This document shows positions 10,133 to 20,395 of a stretch of DNA of 64,000 nucleotides, one piece after another (position 1 is the first letter of the stretch; each line of letters starts with the position of its first letter). Both the position numbers and the translations under genes were made by a program. The notes beneath the pieces are model-generated. The model had not been told where the DNA came from, made no database searches, and saw nothing but the letters and a program-made list of their open reading frames with translations. Origin of the DNA: an uncultured Alphaproteobacteria bacterium (GTDB lineage Bacteria > Pseudomonadota > Alphaproteobacteria > CAAHEQ01 > UBA3637); the NCBI GenBank assembly GCA_944392125.1, contig CALXVP010000003.1:56367-120366 (forward strand), read 5' to 3'.

Positions 10133-10161
10133 ACATTGCGATATTTTTCAAAAAAAGTCAA
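10133..10161 (-). promoter_or_regulatory. Probable sigma70-type promoter of the suf operon
   Basis: On the minus strand TTGACT (10161-10156), a 17-base spacer and CAATGT (10138-10133) precede sufB with a predicted leader of about 17 bases. The -35 box is strong and the -10 weak. Its position decides the sufB start. Confidence 0.5.
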
Positions 10162-10241
10162 GAAAAAGCGTTTTTTTACTTGTAATACGAAAAAAAAACG
10201 GTTAACCTCAATAAGTGAAATCAATTTAGTAAGGAGTTTCA

Positions 10242-11300
10242 ATGCCAGAAAATACCGATTGTTTTCCTATGTTGAGCAGTTTATTTTTTGCCACAACAAT
10301 TTTGTTTATGATTTTATCCGCACTCGCCGTTCGGCGTATTATGCGGTTACGGATTAAAGTGGGCACGTTGCGCCAAGAAATTGCCGAAAAAGATAAGTTG
10401 CTTAAATCAAAGAATGTTGCGTCAGATAAACTTATTGCTCCGTATGAATCCGAATCGGCGCGCAGTATTATTTTATCCGTCAACGCCAATCATGAAATTA
10501 CATACGTGAACGATTATGCGGAAGAATTATTCGGATTCACGAAAGAGGAACTTTTAAATCATAATATCTTTGATACCATCTATATTGAAAATGATAAAGA
10601 TGAAACATTGCAGGAAAACATTATTGACCGGATTTTAAACAATCCGAAAATGTATATGGAACATGAAAGCGAGAATTTAAAGAAAAACGGTGAAAAGGTT
10701 TGGATTTCGTGGACAAACAGAGTTGTTTACAATGATGAAGGCAAACCGGTAGAGGTGCGCTCCGTCGGCTTTGATATTACAAAACGTAAACAGTTGGAAC
10801 AGGAATTGCACTCTATTTCGGTTTATGATTCGGTAACGGGCGTTTATAATCGGCAGGCATTTTTAGATGCGGGCGTTACGGAATTAAAACGGGCAACGCG
10901 TTATAAAAGACAATTAAGTTTAATGGTTTTGAAATTAGACTTTTTTCATTCCGTGGAAGATAATCAACGCTTTACGGATGAAATACTGAAAGATGTTATC
11001 ACTATCTGCAAAAAATCTATCCGCGAATCGGATATAATCGGCAGATTAAGCGATATTGAATTCGGTATTCTCATGCCCGAAACGCCGATTGAAAATGCCT
11101 TGTTTCTGGCAGATCAGTTAAAGCATAAAATTCAAGAGCGCGGATTAAAAAGTAAAAATGAGTTTTTTGTTGATGCGACATTCGGTGTCGCCGAAAGATC
11201 GCAGGAAGATGATACCATTGATGCCATTTTAACAAAGGCTTTGGAAAAACTTGCTAACGATAAACCGAAAAATCATTCCAAATCAACCCGTTCAAAGTAA
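10242..11300 (+). CDS. Membrane-anchored PAS domain protein with degenerate GGDEF domain
   Basis: A 352-residue signalling protein. One transmembrane helix (about residues 7-27) is followed by a charged coiled-coil-like stretch, a PAS domain (about 70-180, with INANHEITYVNDYAEELFGF-type start and the PAC end GFDITKRKQLEQEL), and a GGDEF-like domain beginning YDSVTGVYNRQAF. The signature position reads SDIEF (270-274) instead of GGDEF, and the metal-binding aspartate near LKLDFFHSVED is kept. Loss of both glycines argues against diguanylate cyclase activity, so it is more likely a c-di-GMP receptor or inactive sensor. Start follows AAGGAG. Divergent from the suf operon. Confidence 0.8.
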   Translation: MPENTDCFPMLSSLFFATTILFMILSALAVRRIMRLRIKVGTLRQEIAEKDKLLKSKNVASDKLIAPYESESARSIILSVNANHEITYVNDYAEELFGFTKEELLNHNIFDTIYIENDKDETLQENIIDRILNNPKMYMEHESENLKKNGEKVWISWTNRVVYNDEGKPVEVRSVGFDITKRKQLEQELHSISVYDSVTGVYNRQAFLDAGVTELKRATRYKRQLSLMVLKLDFFHSVEDNQRFTDEILKDVITICKKSIRESDIIGRLSDIEFGILMPETPIENALFLADQLKHKIQERGLKSKNEFFVDATFGVAERSQEDDTIDAILTKALEKLANDKPKNHSKSTRSK

Positions 11301-11312
11301 AGGAGTGTCCAA

Positions 11313-12203
11313 ATGAGTGAAATCAGCATATCAAACAAGTTAATAAAAATCGGAATTATGCCCGATTTGGGTGCCTCTCTTTCTTATTTTAAATATAATC
11401 AAGACGGCAGAATACGTGATATTTTGCGTCCCTACGAGGCAGATGCCAAAAAGCAGGATTCCAATAATGCTTCCATGTTTCCGATGATACCGTTTTGCGG
11501 ACGTATTCGAGGCGGTAGTTTTGTTTATTTCGGCATTACAAGGAAAATGCAAAAAAATCAAGCCGGCATTGCCGATCCGATTCACGGAGACGGATGGAAA
11601 TCTGTTTGGACCGTTGAGCAGTTGACTGATACAAAAGCCGTTTTGACGCTTTCACACAGCAAAGAAAAAGGGTTCCCGTTTTCATACGATGCCAAAATTG
11701 TGTATGAATTGGTTGATTGCCAATTCAATGTTGTGATGAGTGTGAAAAACACGGGCTCTCTGCCGATGCCGTGCGGATTAGGCATTCATCCGTTTTTTAC
11801 CAAGACAAAAGAAGTAGAGTTGGATTTTACCACGCAAATGGTATGGAGCAATGAAGCCGATCCGATTTTTGATAAACCCTATGAAACACCGGCAACTTGG
11901 CAGTTCCAAGGCGGACGTCCCCTTAAAAATGCCGTATTTGACACATGTTTCGGCGGGTTTGACGGGAAAGCATCAATTTTATATCCGGATATGGGGATTA
12001 CACTCAATATAAAAGCAGATGAACAATACAAACACGTGGTTCTTTACTCCCCGCGAGGCAAAGATTTCTTCTGCTTGGAACCGACAACAAATGCCAGTAA
12101 TGCGTTTAATTTAGCCTCTGTCGGCATGGTCGGGACGGGGATGAAAAGTATCGGACCCGGTCAGACGATGACGGGAACCGTATCCATCAGCGTGCACGGA
12201 TAA
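11313..12203 (+). CDS. Aldose 1-epimerase family protein
   Basis: A 296-residue galactose-mutarotase-fold protein; family members interconvert alpha and beta anomers of sugars or sugar phosphates in the cytosol. Seen are MIPFCGRIRGG (substrate-binding arginine region), DPIHGDGW (catalytic histidine region), CGLGIHPFF (second histidine), and a late acidic residue in DFFCLEPTTNASNAF. It starts 12 bases after the PAS/GGDEF gene with an AAAGGAG ribosome site and is probably co-transcribed with it. The specific sugar is not evident. Confidence 0.88.
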   Translation: MSEISISNKLIKIGIMPDLGASLSYFKYNQDGRIRDILRPYEADAKKQDSNNASMFPMIPFCGRIRGGSFVYFGITRKMQKNQAGIADPIHGDGWKSVWTVEQLTDTKAVLTLSHSKEKGFPFSYDAKIVYELVDCQFNVVMSVKNTGSLPMPCGLGIHPFFTKTKEVELDFTTQMVWSNEADPIFDKPYETPATWQFQGGRPLKNAVFDTCFGGFDGKASILYPDMGITLNIKADEQYKHVVLYSPRGKDFFCLEPTTNASNAFNLASVGMVGTGMKSIGPGQTMTGTVSISVHG

Positions 12204-12505
12204 AATAAAGTGATGATACCTACGGTTATTTTGAATGATATTAGCTATGCTTCAAAATGCCAAATAAGAATGGTCAATTACGGAGAACGAACATGTTTTT
12301 ACCGAAAGCACTATGGCAGGGCCCGAAAAGGCAACCGATAGAGTAGCATTTGATGGATAAATAAGCAAATTTTCACTGTTTGCCAAAAGGTTCATTTTAA
12401 ACAAAGTAACCGAATAAAGACACAAGGGAAAACAAAACAAATCAAATCAAATCAAATTAAAAATAAGAATAAAAAAGAACATAAGAAAAGAAGGAAAGAA
12501 AGGTT
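12204..12505. other. Intergenic region upstream of pyruvate kinase
   Basis: About 300 bases without a supported gene. It contains an A-rich pentamer run (repeats of CAAAT near 12438-12458) and a 17-codon reading frame at 12293-12346 (MFLPKALWQGPKRQPIE) preceded by GGAGAACGAAC, which could be a leader peptide but has no other support. No clear terminator for the upstream operon was found. Confidence 0.35.
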
Positions 12506-13918
12506 ATGAATCATCAATTAACAAAAATCGTAGCGACACTCGGTCCTTCAACTGCCGGAAAAGAAAAAATCCGTGCATTGGCCGATGCCGGTGTAAATGT
12601 TTTTCGTTTAAATTTTAGTCACGGGACTCACGAAACACACTTACAAAATTACACCTATATTCGCGAAATTGCCAAAGAAACGAATCGTCATTTTAGTGTG
12701 TTAGCCGATATGCAAGGTCCGAAATTGCGCATCGGCAACTTTAAAGACGGTAAAATTATCTTGAAAAAGAATCAATCTTTCCGTTTGGATATGAATCCGG
12801 AACCGGGCGATGAACAACGTGTCTGCCTGCCCCACCCCGAAATTTTTGCCGTTTTGCAAAACGATATGATTCTATTGTTGAACGATGGGCAAATTCAACT
12901 GCGCGTCAACCAATTCGGAACAGATTACGTAGATACAACCGTCTTGGTAGGCGGACCGCTTTCTGATCATAAAGGTGTTAATGTGCCTGATGTGATGTTG
13001 CCGATTTCTGCCTTGACCGATAAAGACAAGAATGATTTAGCGTTCGCTCTTGATATGGGGGCTGACTGGATTTGCCTTTCTTTTGTGCAACAACCCGATG
13101 ATGTGCGCTTGGCACGCAGTTTGATTCAAGGCAGAGCCTCTATCATTGTTAAAATAGAAAAGCCGGCAGCCTTGAAACACATTGATGAGATTATCGAGTT
13201 AACTGACGGCATTATGGTTGCTCGTGGTGATTTAGGTGTTGAATGTCCGTTGGAATCCGTTCCGGGAATACAACGCGAAATCGTTGAAAAATGTCGATTA
13301 AAAGGGAAACCGGTTATTGTGGCAACCCAAATGCTTGAAAGCATGATTAACGCGCCCGTCCCCACAAGAGCAGAAGTTTCCGATGTGGCAACTGCCGTTT
13401 TTGAGGGGGTAGATGCCGTGATGTTATCGGCGGAAACGGCGGCCGGGCAATTTCCGGTTGAAGCCGTTACCATGATGCACCGCATTATTATGACGGTTCA
13501 ACAAGATGGCGCTTACCGTCATATTTTAAATTCATTTTCCATGCCACCTGATAAAACAATCGCAAGCGGTATTACCTCAGCGATGAAACAACTGGTTAAA
13601 GTATTAGAACGACCGAGTTGCATTGTTACTTATTCCATGAGCGGAGCGACGACGATGCGCGCTGCCCGTGAACGAGTCATGATTCCGATTTTAAATCTTA
13701 CAGTCAATGAGCGTGTCGCCAATAAAATGGCGTTAATTTGGGGCGTTCATTCCGTATTGACGCAGAACTTACACGAATTAACGGAGGTAACACCGGTTGC
13801 CGTTAAAATGGCACGCGAACTCGGTTTTGCCGTTCCGAACGATGAATTGATTATTACGGCGGGTATTCCGTTTGCACAACAAGGAAATACAAACGTGTTG
13901 CACGTTGCTACCGTTTAA
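12506..13918 (+). CDS. pyk: Pyruvate kinase
   Basis: Catalyses phosphoenolpyruvate + ADP to pyruvate + ATP, the last step of glycolysis. The 470-residue protein has the family motifs VATLGPST at the N-terminus, FRLNFSHGTHETH, the catalytic-lysine signature IIVKIEKPAALKHIDEII, MVARGDLGVECPLESVPGIQ, and the substrate-loop PVIVATQMLESMINAPVPTRAE-type region (positions around residues 270-295). It ends with a short allosteric-type C-domain. Followed directly by a strong terminator, so it is a transcription unit end. Confidence 0.97.
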   Translation: MNHQLTKIVATLGPSTAGKEKIRALADAGVNVFRLNFSHGTHETHLQNYTYIREIAKETNRHFSVLADMQGPKLRIGNFKDGKIILKKNQSFRLDMNPEPGDEQRVCLPHPEIFAVLQNDMILLLNDGQIQLRVNQFGTDYVDTTVLVGGPLSDHKGVNVPDVMLPISALTDKDKNDLAFALDMGADWICLSFVQQPDDVRLARSLIQGRASIIVKIEKPAALKHIDEIIELTDGIMVARGDLGVECPLESVPGIQREIVEKCRLKGKPVIVATQMLESMINAPVPTRAEVSDVATAVFEGVDAVMLSAETAAGQFPVEAVTMMHRIIMTVQQDGAYRHILNSFSMPPDKTIASGITSAMKQLVKVLERPSCIVTYSMSGATTMRAARERVMIPILNLTVNERVANKMALIWGVHSVLTQNLHELTEVTPVAVKMARELGFAVPNDELIITAGIPFAQQGNTNVLHVATV

Positions 13919-13940
13919 TTAATGACGCCGAAAAATACCG

Positions 13941-13977
13941 AAACCGCTTGCTTAATGAAGAGCAAGCGGTTTTGTGT
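13941..13977 (+). terminator. Rho-independent terminator after pyruvate kinase
   Basis: Twelve-base-pair stem AAACCGCTTGCT (13941-13952) and AGCAAGCGGTTT (13961-13972) with an 8-base loop and a T-rich tail. Confidence 0.85.
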
Positions 13978-14137
13978 TGCATAATACTGTTGCATTTAAA
14001 TCACTTAACATATAAAAAATATTAAAAAAATCAAACAATTAAAATATTATTAAAATAAAAATTAAATTTTCTGTTCAGATAGTGATGTTTATTTTTTAAT
14101 ATATTGAAAAATATAATTTATTTTTAATTATTTTCCC

Positions 14138-14284
14138 AAAAAACGTTCCTTTATGAAGAGTTTAAATTAATCACATTCTTTTGTCAAGAGCAAAATTACA
14201 ATTACTTGATTTTTATTATTTTTCTTTTTTCATTTATTTTCTCTTCATTCATCAAAATCCGCCCTCAAAAAAGGAACGTTTTTT
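14138..14284. repeat. Nested long-range inverted repeat upstream of the pilin-like gene
   Basis: AAAAAACGTTCCTTT (14138-14152) is the exact reverse complement of AAAGGAACGTTTTTT (14270-14284). Inside it ATGAAGAG (14153-14160) pairs with CTCTTCAT (14241-14248). The enclosed about 80 bases are almost pure A/T. The right arm ends 27 bases before the gene start. The remaining part of 13973-14311 has no gene. Confidence 0.75.
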
Positions 14285-14311
14285 TGACACATTAATGCAT
14301 CGGGAGGTTAT

Positions 14312-15847
14312 ATGATTTTTCAAAAATTTTCAAGAAAAACAAGCAGTATTTATATTAAAAAATTTTTTGACATTCAAGAGAATCAAAAACGAAAAAGAAA
14401 CTTTCGTCAAAATGATGAATCGGGCCGTAGCATGATAGAACTGTTGGGCGTTCTGACAATAATGGCTCTTCTCTCTATCGGCGGAATATGGGGATACCAA
14501 TATGCAATGGCTTCGTATCAGGCCGGACAAATTCAAGATATTGTGGCACAAGCCAAAGTGCTGGCTACCTCTAAACGTGCGACCTCAACGCAATCACTCG
14601 AAAAATTTTTGAATAAAACATCATTAAAATCTTATCTCCATTCGGTGGAAATTGAGGAAACAACAAATTCTGTCGGGCGTGTCAAACGCATTTATAAAGT
14701 GGCATTCAACGCTGTTCCCGATACGATTCAAACAGCACTTTATGCGCGCAAATCAAATTTGGCCCAAATGGATATTATGCTTGCGCCCTCGCAAGATGCC
14801 GTTCCCGAAGCCGAACAAGATGAATCGTGGATAACAAACGGCATGAGTGAAGGGGCGTATGAAGTGTTAAGTCCTTATGCACAACTTCAAAGCAATCAAA
14901 ATATGCTTATTTCTTTTGAAACATTCAGCCGTAGGCATTCATCTCTCGATGATAATGAAAATACGAATACAACACAATGCCCTGCCGATATGCCCTTTTA
15001 CAATCCAAGCACCGATTCTTGCTCTAAATGCGATACTTCTCTCAACGAATATTGGCACCCGATTGATATGAATTGTGTTGGTTGCGAAGATCCTAAAATT
15101 TATTGGGATGACTTGAATTATCTATGTGCTTGTCCACCTGAAATCCCTGTTTATGATTCTGCATCTAATACTTGCGTAGAGTGTTTAAGCAATTCTGATT
15201 GCAAAAGCGAGGCGCAACCCGTTTGCAATTCTTTCAATGTATGTGAGCCTTGCCCGAGCGGACAATTTTATGACGGCGTTGAATGTCGTTTAAATTGCGA
15301 AGAAAAGAAGATATGGGACAGAAATGAACAAGCCTGTGTATGCGATCCAACCTACTATGAAACCGATGCAAACGGATATTGTGTCTGCCGAACTGATGAT
15401 GTTGTTGAAGCTCAAATTCAGTCAACAGGGATTAGTTCTACCGAAGAAAATTGTAGACTCCACATTACAGACTTAGGGAAATTAAAAGGTACCTATTACT
15501 TTAAATGGATTAGTGGTCTCCACATCGTTAACATTGATTATAATGCAGCTAGCTTTAATGTATATCTTTACGCAGGGACCGGAGAAACTGGGAAAGTTAC
15601 CGACACAAGTTTAGGAATGATTTTGTACCCAGATTTAAGTAAATATCCTTATTATCCTTCTGACAGACATACCTATACAATCTCTGACATGGAAGATGCT
15701 CTAAGCCATGCTGAACCTAGGTATTTTACTTTTGACGGGACAAAAATGATTTCTCTTTGGTTCCATGATTCTTACTGCATTGACAATGCCGGAACAATGA
15801 ATGTTGAATTACGAAAAGTAATCAACTATTGCCCTGATGTAGAGTAA
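14312..15847 (+). CDS. Cysteine-rich type IV pilin-like protein
   Basis: A 511-residue protein with a 38-residue basic leader, a prepilin-type cleavage site ESG|RSMIELLGVL (Gly38, Glu43 at mature position +5) and the hydrophobic helix VLTIMALLSIGGIWGYQYAMA, so it is predicted to be processed by a prepilin peptidase and inserted in, or assembled from, the inner membrane. Residues about 215-375 hold at least 20 cysteines in short EGF-like or CxxC spacings (for example CSKCD, CEPCPSGQFYDGVEC, CVCDPTYYETDANGYCVC), followed by a C-terminal beta-rich domain. Such GRSMIE-type proteins recur in gut Alphaproteobacteria; function is unknown. Start follows GGGAGG. Confidence 0.75.
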   Translation: MIFQKFSRKTSSIYIKKFFDIQENQKRKRNFRQNDESGRSMIELLGVLTIMALLSIGGIWGYQYAMASYQAGQIQDIVAQAKVLATSKRATSTQSLEKFLNKTSLKSYLHSVEIEETTNSVGRVKRIYKVAFNAVPDTIQTALYARKSNLAQMDIMLAPSQDAVPEAEQDESWITNGMSEGAYEVLSPYAQLQSNQNMLISFETFSRRHSSLDDNENTNTTQCPADMPFYNPSTDSCSKCDTSLNEYWHPIDMNCVGCEDPKIYWDDLNYLCACPPEIPVYDSASNTCVECLSNSDCKSEAQPVCNSFNVCEPCPSGQFYDGVECRLNCEEKKIWDRNEQACVCDPTYYETDANGYCVCRTDDVVEAQIQSTGISSTEENCRLHITDLGKLKGTYYFKWISGLHIVNIDYNAASFNVYLYAGTGETGKVTDTSLGMILYPDLSKYPYYPSDRHTYTISDMEDALSHAEPRYFTFDGTKMISLWFHDSYCIDNAGTMNVELRKVINYCPDVE

Positions 15848-15901
15848 TTGATTTATTCATGATCAAATAAAAAATTTACCTATTCACTGCTAATCAAAAA
15901 A

Positions 15902-17380
15902 TTAATCCAATGAGGGAAAATAATAGGCTCGGTATGTTGTATAAGGACGATTAACAGTCATTTGAAAATATGCTTCGCCCTTTGGATTGATTAACTTAGC
16001 TGCACAACTATACGAACGACCGCAACCAATAAACAAATTCTCATCGGGTAAAATTTGAACTGATCCCATAAATGGAATCAAGGCTTCTGATGATATCTCT
16101 TTGAATGATTGAACCCGTTTATTTTGTTCATCTAAATTAAAAATAAGAACACGAGCATACTCCTTTAAATTGTACCTATTATCAAATAAAATCAAACGCC
16201 CGTCCGGTAACATTTGAGCATCATGTTGGCGACGAAACTTTTGATTTTGAGTCAACCCAAATTCGTCATTTTTACCTCCCAGTTGCCATAAAATCTTACC
16301 GGAAGAACGATCAACTTTCACAACAGAATAAGTATTGGCCATAGAAATAATCAAATTATTATCTCTCGGATCCACCTGAATTGAATTAACATGCATAAAA
16401 TCAGCATTTTTGTTCATCCATTGCGGACACTCGATCTGACAGGCATCTATTATATCTGAATAATGACTTCCATCCCATTCAAAAATAACTTTATTATCCT
16501 TTTGCTCTTGCACAATGCCGGCATACGCATGAGACACACGACCATTTGGAAATTTAATATCTGTCGGCTTATAGCCCAGAACAATATAATGCCCGTCATC
16601 AAGTAAAACAAATTCATGTTCATCAGCGGGCAAAGCAGGATGATTATCTGATTTTAAAACACGCACAACGTCAATTACATTAAAATCTTCATCTAACACA
16701 TAATGTGCACCACCAATGAATGAGTCGACCGGAGGAGTTCCCTCTTGTGCATGAATACTGTATCTAACTTTTCCGCTCGGTGTTTTCCACTTCTGCAAAT
16801 GAAACATACTTTCATTTATTTTTTTATTTCCCCGATAGTAAATTAAATTACCGTTTGTATCAAAAACAGTTGCATAGGAGGGATCTTTGAGCAACAGTCC
16901 GTGGAATGAAATAAAAATATATCCATCATCAAAAGGAACAAATTTATACATTTTAACATTCGGGAAATTTTTTGGCAAAACATGTAAGCCATACATTTCT
17001 TTTTTATCGGCAAATTGTATTTCAAAAGGAATAACTTGATCCCTTCTCAGAGAATTAAGTTTAATTTCATATATATCCTCTACGTTATGAGCAGGAATTT
17101 TGATTTTAACCCGCAATGGACGCATAATATTTCCTGTTTGAGGGTATAAATCTAATCCCTCCTGTATAACCGGCAAATCATCCACAAATACTTCAAACGG
17201 ACCGGCAGGTGTATCTTTGAAATTAAAATAAATTTTCTTTTCAAACCAATGTCCGTTTTTCAAAATAAAATAAGTTCCGATACTTGAAATAAAAAATAAA
17301 ATTAAAAAAATAGAAATTGTAAGAATCGAACGAGAAACCACAACCAAGCCCGATTTCTTACCATTCCCAATACCAATCAT
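15902..17380 (-). CDS. Arylsulfotransferase (ASST)-like membrane-anchored protein
   Basis: A 492-residue protein with one N-terminal transmembrane helix (about residues 14-37) and a long exported domain. Family features of ASST-type beta-propellers are seen: HVNSIQVDPRDNNLIISMAN, VVKVDRSSGKILWQLGGK, FRRQHDAQMLPDGRLILFDN and a HEFVLLDDGHYIVLGYKP repeat-like strand. ASST enzymes transfer sulfate between phenolic compounds in the periplasm; the histidine in QHDAQ matches a family-conserved position, but activity is not assured for this branch. Alone on the minus strand, convergent with the pilin-like gene and downstream of gyrA. Confidence 0.75.
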   Translation of the reverse strand: MIGIGNGKKSGLVVVSRSILTISIFLILFFISSIGTYFILKNGHWFEKKIYFNFKDTPAGPFEVFVDDLPVIQEGLDLYPQTGNIMRPLRVKIKIPAHNVEDIYEIKLNSLRRDQVIPFEIQFADKKEMYGLHVLPKNFPNVKMYKFVPFDDGYIFISFHGLLLKDPSYATVFDTNGNLIYYRGNKKINESMFHLQKWKTPSGKVRYSIHAQEGTPPVDSFIGGAHYVLDEDFNVIDVVRVLKSDNHPALPADEHEFVLLDDGHYIVLGYKPTDIKFPNGRVSHAYAGIVQEQKDNKVIFEWDGSHYSDIIDACQIECPQWMNKNADFMHVNSIQVDPRDNNLIISMANTYSVVKVDRSSGKILWQLGGKNDEFGLTQNQKFRRQHDAQMLPDGRLILFDNRYNLKEYARVLIFNLDEQNKRVQSFKEISSEALIPFMGSVQILPDENLFIGCGRSYSCAAKLINPKGEAYFQMTVNRPYTTYRAYYFPSLD

Positions 17381-17420
17381 TCTGCATCGCTTCCTATTAC
17401 ATCTATGCTAATTTAGATTA

Positions 17421-17460
17421 TAAAATGAGGGAGGAATATACATCACATTCCTCCTATCCC
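17421..17460 (-). terminator. Probable terminator after gyrA
   Basis: Eight-base-pair hairpin GGAGGAAT (17430-17437) and ATTCCTCC (17447-17454). Read from the minus strand it follows the gyrA stop by about 13 bases and is followed by CTCATTTTAT, a weak T-tract. Confidence 0.5.
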
Positions 17461-17467
17461 ACATCAT

Positions 17468-20314
17468 CTACTCATCAGTTTCTTCACCAACCGGCGTATC
17501 AATACCCTTTTCTTCTTCTGTATCTTCCGCATCTTCAACAGTTTCCTGCGTTTCGGCAGATTCATCCGATTGTATAACACCCTGTATTTCTTCCGTTTCC
17601 GGAATTTCGGGTGTATCATCATCTACATCAGTGATACACGTTGCCGATACCACCTTTTCATCCTTATCCAAACGGAATAAAATTACACCCATTGTGCTAC
17701 GTCCCGCAATCCGAATATCGCTGACTTTCATCCGAATGAGTTTACCACCGTCTGTTACGAGCATAATATGCGCATCATCGGGCACCGGCATTGAGGCAAC
17801 CACGTCGGCTTTGCGTTTTTCATCATCCGTCTTGATATTCACAACGCCTGACCCGCCACGTGCCGTAATCCGATATTCATACGCACTGGACCGCTTACCG
17901 TATCCTTTATCCGTAATCGTTAAGATAAATTCCTCATCCTGTGCCATTTTTTCAAATTCTTCAGGTGTCAATACGGTATCCGTTGAGCTTTCCGTTTCTA
18001 CCGCATCCGTCTCATCGGATTGACCTGCCAGCCGACGACGCATTGAGGCTTCTTTCAAATAAGCATCTCTCTTTTCAATATCGGCCTTTGCGTGCTTCAA
18101 AACCGACATGGAAATAACACTATCACCTTCTGCCAACTTCATACCACGCACACCCGTAGATGCCCGCGATTCAAAAATCCGCAAGTCTGCCACCGGGAAA
18201 CGAATACATTTACCGCCCGCTGCCGAAAGCAATATATCGTGTTCATCATTACAAATCTGAACGCCGACCAATTTATCGCCCTCATCCAATTTCATGGCAA
18301 TTTTACCGTTTGCATTCACATTATAGAAATCGCTCAACCGATTCCGTCGCACATTACCAGATGCCGTAGCAAACATCACTGTTTGATTTTCGCATTCTTC
18401 AAATTTTTCGGGCAATGTTAAAATCGTTGAAATCGTCTCACCTTGTTGCAACGGCAAGAGGTTAATCAATGCCTTGCCGAGTGATTGAGGCGATCCCTCG
18501 GGCAAACGATATGTTTTAATCTTATACACAATACCTCGACTTGAGAAGAACAAAAGCGGACTATGCGTGCAAGCCACGAATAATTGCGATACTTGATCCT
18601 CCTCACGCGTAGACATTCCCGACCGCCCTTTTCCGCCACGGTGTTGTGCCCGATAAGTGGATAACGGCACCCGTTTAATGTATCCGTTATTCGAAACCGT
18701 CACAACCATCATTTCGCGTTGAATCAAATCCTCCATATCCTGCTCAAATTCGGCATCTTCAATCGTTGTTCGGCGTGCATCCGGGAATTGCGCTTTCACA
18801 ACTTCTAACTCCTCGCGAATAATGGCATAAATCTTTTCGCGGGATGCCAGTGTTGCCAAATAGCCCTTAATCAGCCCGGCCAACTCGCCGACTTCGCCAT
18901 GCACTTTATCTCGTTCCAAACCTGTCAAGCGCTGTAATTTTAAATCCAAAATGGCGCGTGCCTGTGCTTCCGAAAGCATATAGGTGCCTTCAACCACTTT
19001 TCTATCCGGCTCGTCAATTAACTCAATCAAACCGGCCACATCTGCCGCATCCCACTTTGTTTCCATCAACTGCGTGCGCGCCACAACCGGATCCGGTGCC
19101 GATTTAATCATTTCAATCACCTTATCCAAATTTGCAACGGCTATGGCCAATCCAACCAATACGTGAGCTCTATCACGTGCTTTATTGAGTTGGAAAACCG
19201 TCCGCCGACGCACAACTTCTTCACGGAATTGAATAAATGCTTCCAAAATCGCTTTCAGGCTCATCAATTCAGGACGGCCGTTATTCAATGCCAACATATT
19301 CATACCGAAACTTGTTTGCAACGGCGTATATTTATATAATTGATTCAAAACGACTTCGGGATGCGCATCACGCTTCAATTCAATCACAACCCGCACACCT
19401 TGTCTATCCGACTCATCACGTAAATCCGAAATACCCTCAATCACTTTTTCTTTCACGAGTTCGGCAATGCGCACAATCATTTGCGCCTTGTTCACTTGAT
19501 ACGGAATTTCGCTCACGATAATGGCTGTTTTATCTTTTTTGATTTCTTCAATGGAGCAACGACCGCGCATAATAACGGAACCGTGACCCGTTAAATATGC
19601 CGAACGCGCACCGCCCCGACCCAAAATAATACCGCCCGTCGGGAAATCCGGCCCGGGCACATACGTTAACAATTCTTCCGGCGTAATCTCGGGATTATCA
19701 ATCATCGCAATGCATGCGGAAACCACTTCACCCAAATTATGCGGGGGCATATTGGTTGCCATACCGACGGCAATACCGCCCGACCCGTTGACCAAAATGT
19801 TCGGGAATCGGGCCGGCAACACATCAGGTTCCATACACGTTTCATCGTAGTTCGGACGGAAATCAACCGTATCTTGATCAATATCTTCCAATAACCAATG
19901 CGCCGTTTGCGCCAAACGTGCTTCCGTATACCGCATGGCGGCGGCTTTATCACCATCCATAGACCCAAAGTTACCCTGCGAATCAATCAACGGAACGCGC
20001 ATGGAGAATGTTTGCGCCATACGAACCATTGCTTCATAAATGGAGCTATCACCGTGCGGGTGATATTTACCCATCACGTCACCGACGATACGAGCCGATT
20101 TTCTAAACGGTTTATTATAATCATATCCGTTTTCGTTCATGGAATATAAAATACGCCGATGAACGGGTTTTAAACCGTCTCGCACATCCGGCAACGCCCG
20201 CGAAACAATCACGCTCATGGCGTAATCCAGATACGATTTGCGCATTTCATCTTCAATGGCCGTCGGGACTACATCGGACGGTGTTATATTTTGCAAAGCA
20301 ACTTCTTCTGTCAT
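17468..20314 (-). CDS. gyrA: DNA gyrase subunit A
   Basis: Breakage-reunion subunit of DNA gyrase, which introduces negative supercoils with GyrB. The 948-residue protein has the catalytic tyrosine at Y129 ([10 protein letters not shown]), the quinolone-resistance region [12 protein letters not shown] with Ser90 and Glu94 at the positions of E. coli Ser83 and Asp87 (no classic Ser-to-Leu resistance change), the GyrA-box-like [11 protein letters not shown] that marks gyrase rather than topoisomerase IV, and an acidic C-terminal tail. A Glu/Ser-rich insertion (about residues 768-795) lies within the C-terminal propeller. Start follows AAGGAAGAG; ssb lies 81 bases upstream in the same direction. 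Confidence 0.97.
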   Translation of the reverse strand: MTEEVALQNITPSDVVPTAIEDEMRKSYLDYAMSVIVSRALPDVRDGLKPVHRRILYSMNENGYDYNKPFRKSARIVGDVMGKYHPHGDSSIYEAMVRMAQTFSMRVPLIDSQGNFGSMDGDKAAAMRYTEARLAQTAHWLLEDIDQDTVDFRPNYDETCMEPDVLPARFPNILVNGSGGIAVGMATNMPPHNLGEVVSACIAMIDNPEITPEELLTYVPGPDFPTGGIILGRGGARSAYLTGHGSVIMRGRCSIEEIKKDKTAIIVSEIPYQVNKAQMIVRIAELVKEKVIEGISDLRDESDRQGVRVVIELKRDAHPEVVLNQLYKYTPLQTSFGMNMLALNNGRPELMSLKAILEAFIQFREEVVRRRTVFQLNKARDRAHVLVGLAIAVANLDKVIEMIKSAPDPVVARTQLMETKWDAADVAGLIELIDEPDRKVVEGTYMLSEAQARAILDLKLQRLTGLERDKVHGEVGELAGLIKGYLATLASREKIYAIIREELEVVKAQFPDARRTTIEDAEFEQDMEDLIQREMMVVTVSNNGYIKRVPLSTYRAQHRGGKGRSGMSTREEDQVSQLFVACTHSPLLFFSSRGIVYKIKTYRLPEGSPQSLGKALINLLPLQQGETISTILTLPEKFEECENQTVMFATASGNVRRNRLSDFYNVNANGKIAMKLDEGDKLVGVQICNDEHDILLSAAGGKCIRFPVADLRIFESRASTGVRGMKLAEGDSVISMSVLKHAKADIEKRDAYLKEASMRRRLAGQSDETDAVETESSTDTVLTPEEFEKMAQDEEFILTITDKGYGKRSSAYEYRITARGGSGVVNIKTDDEKRKADVVASMPVPDDAHIMLVTDGGKLIRMKVSDIRIAGRSTMGVILFRLDKDEKVVSATCITDVDDDTPEIPETEEIQGVIQSDESAETQETVEDAEDTEEEKGIDTPVGEETDE

Positions 20315-20395
20315 CTTTCTCTTCCTTAATTCCTAACCACTTCGCTGAAAAAACAAACTTTTCAACGCATCATATCACTTGCTTATCAATTCATT

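Noticed and set aside
12293..12346. 17-codon leader peptide before pyruvate kinase
   Set aside because: Has a ribosome-site-like GGAG, but no attenuator structure or informative codon run supports it.
17468..20314. Quinolone-resistance substitution in GyrA
   Set aside because: Ser90 and Glu94 at the two key positions correspond to the sensitive-type residues common in this class.
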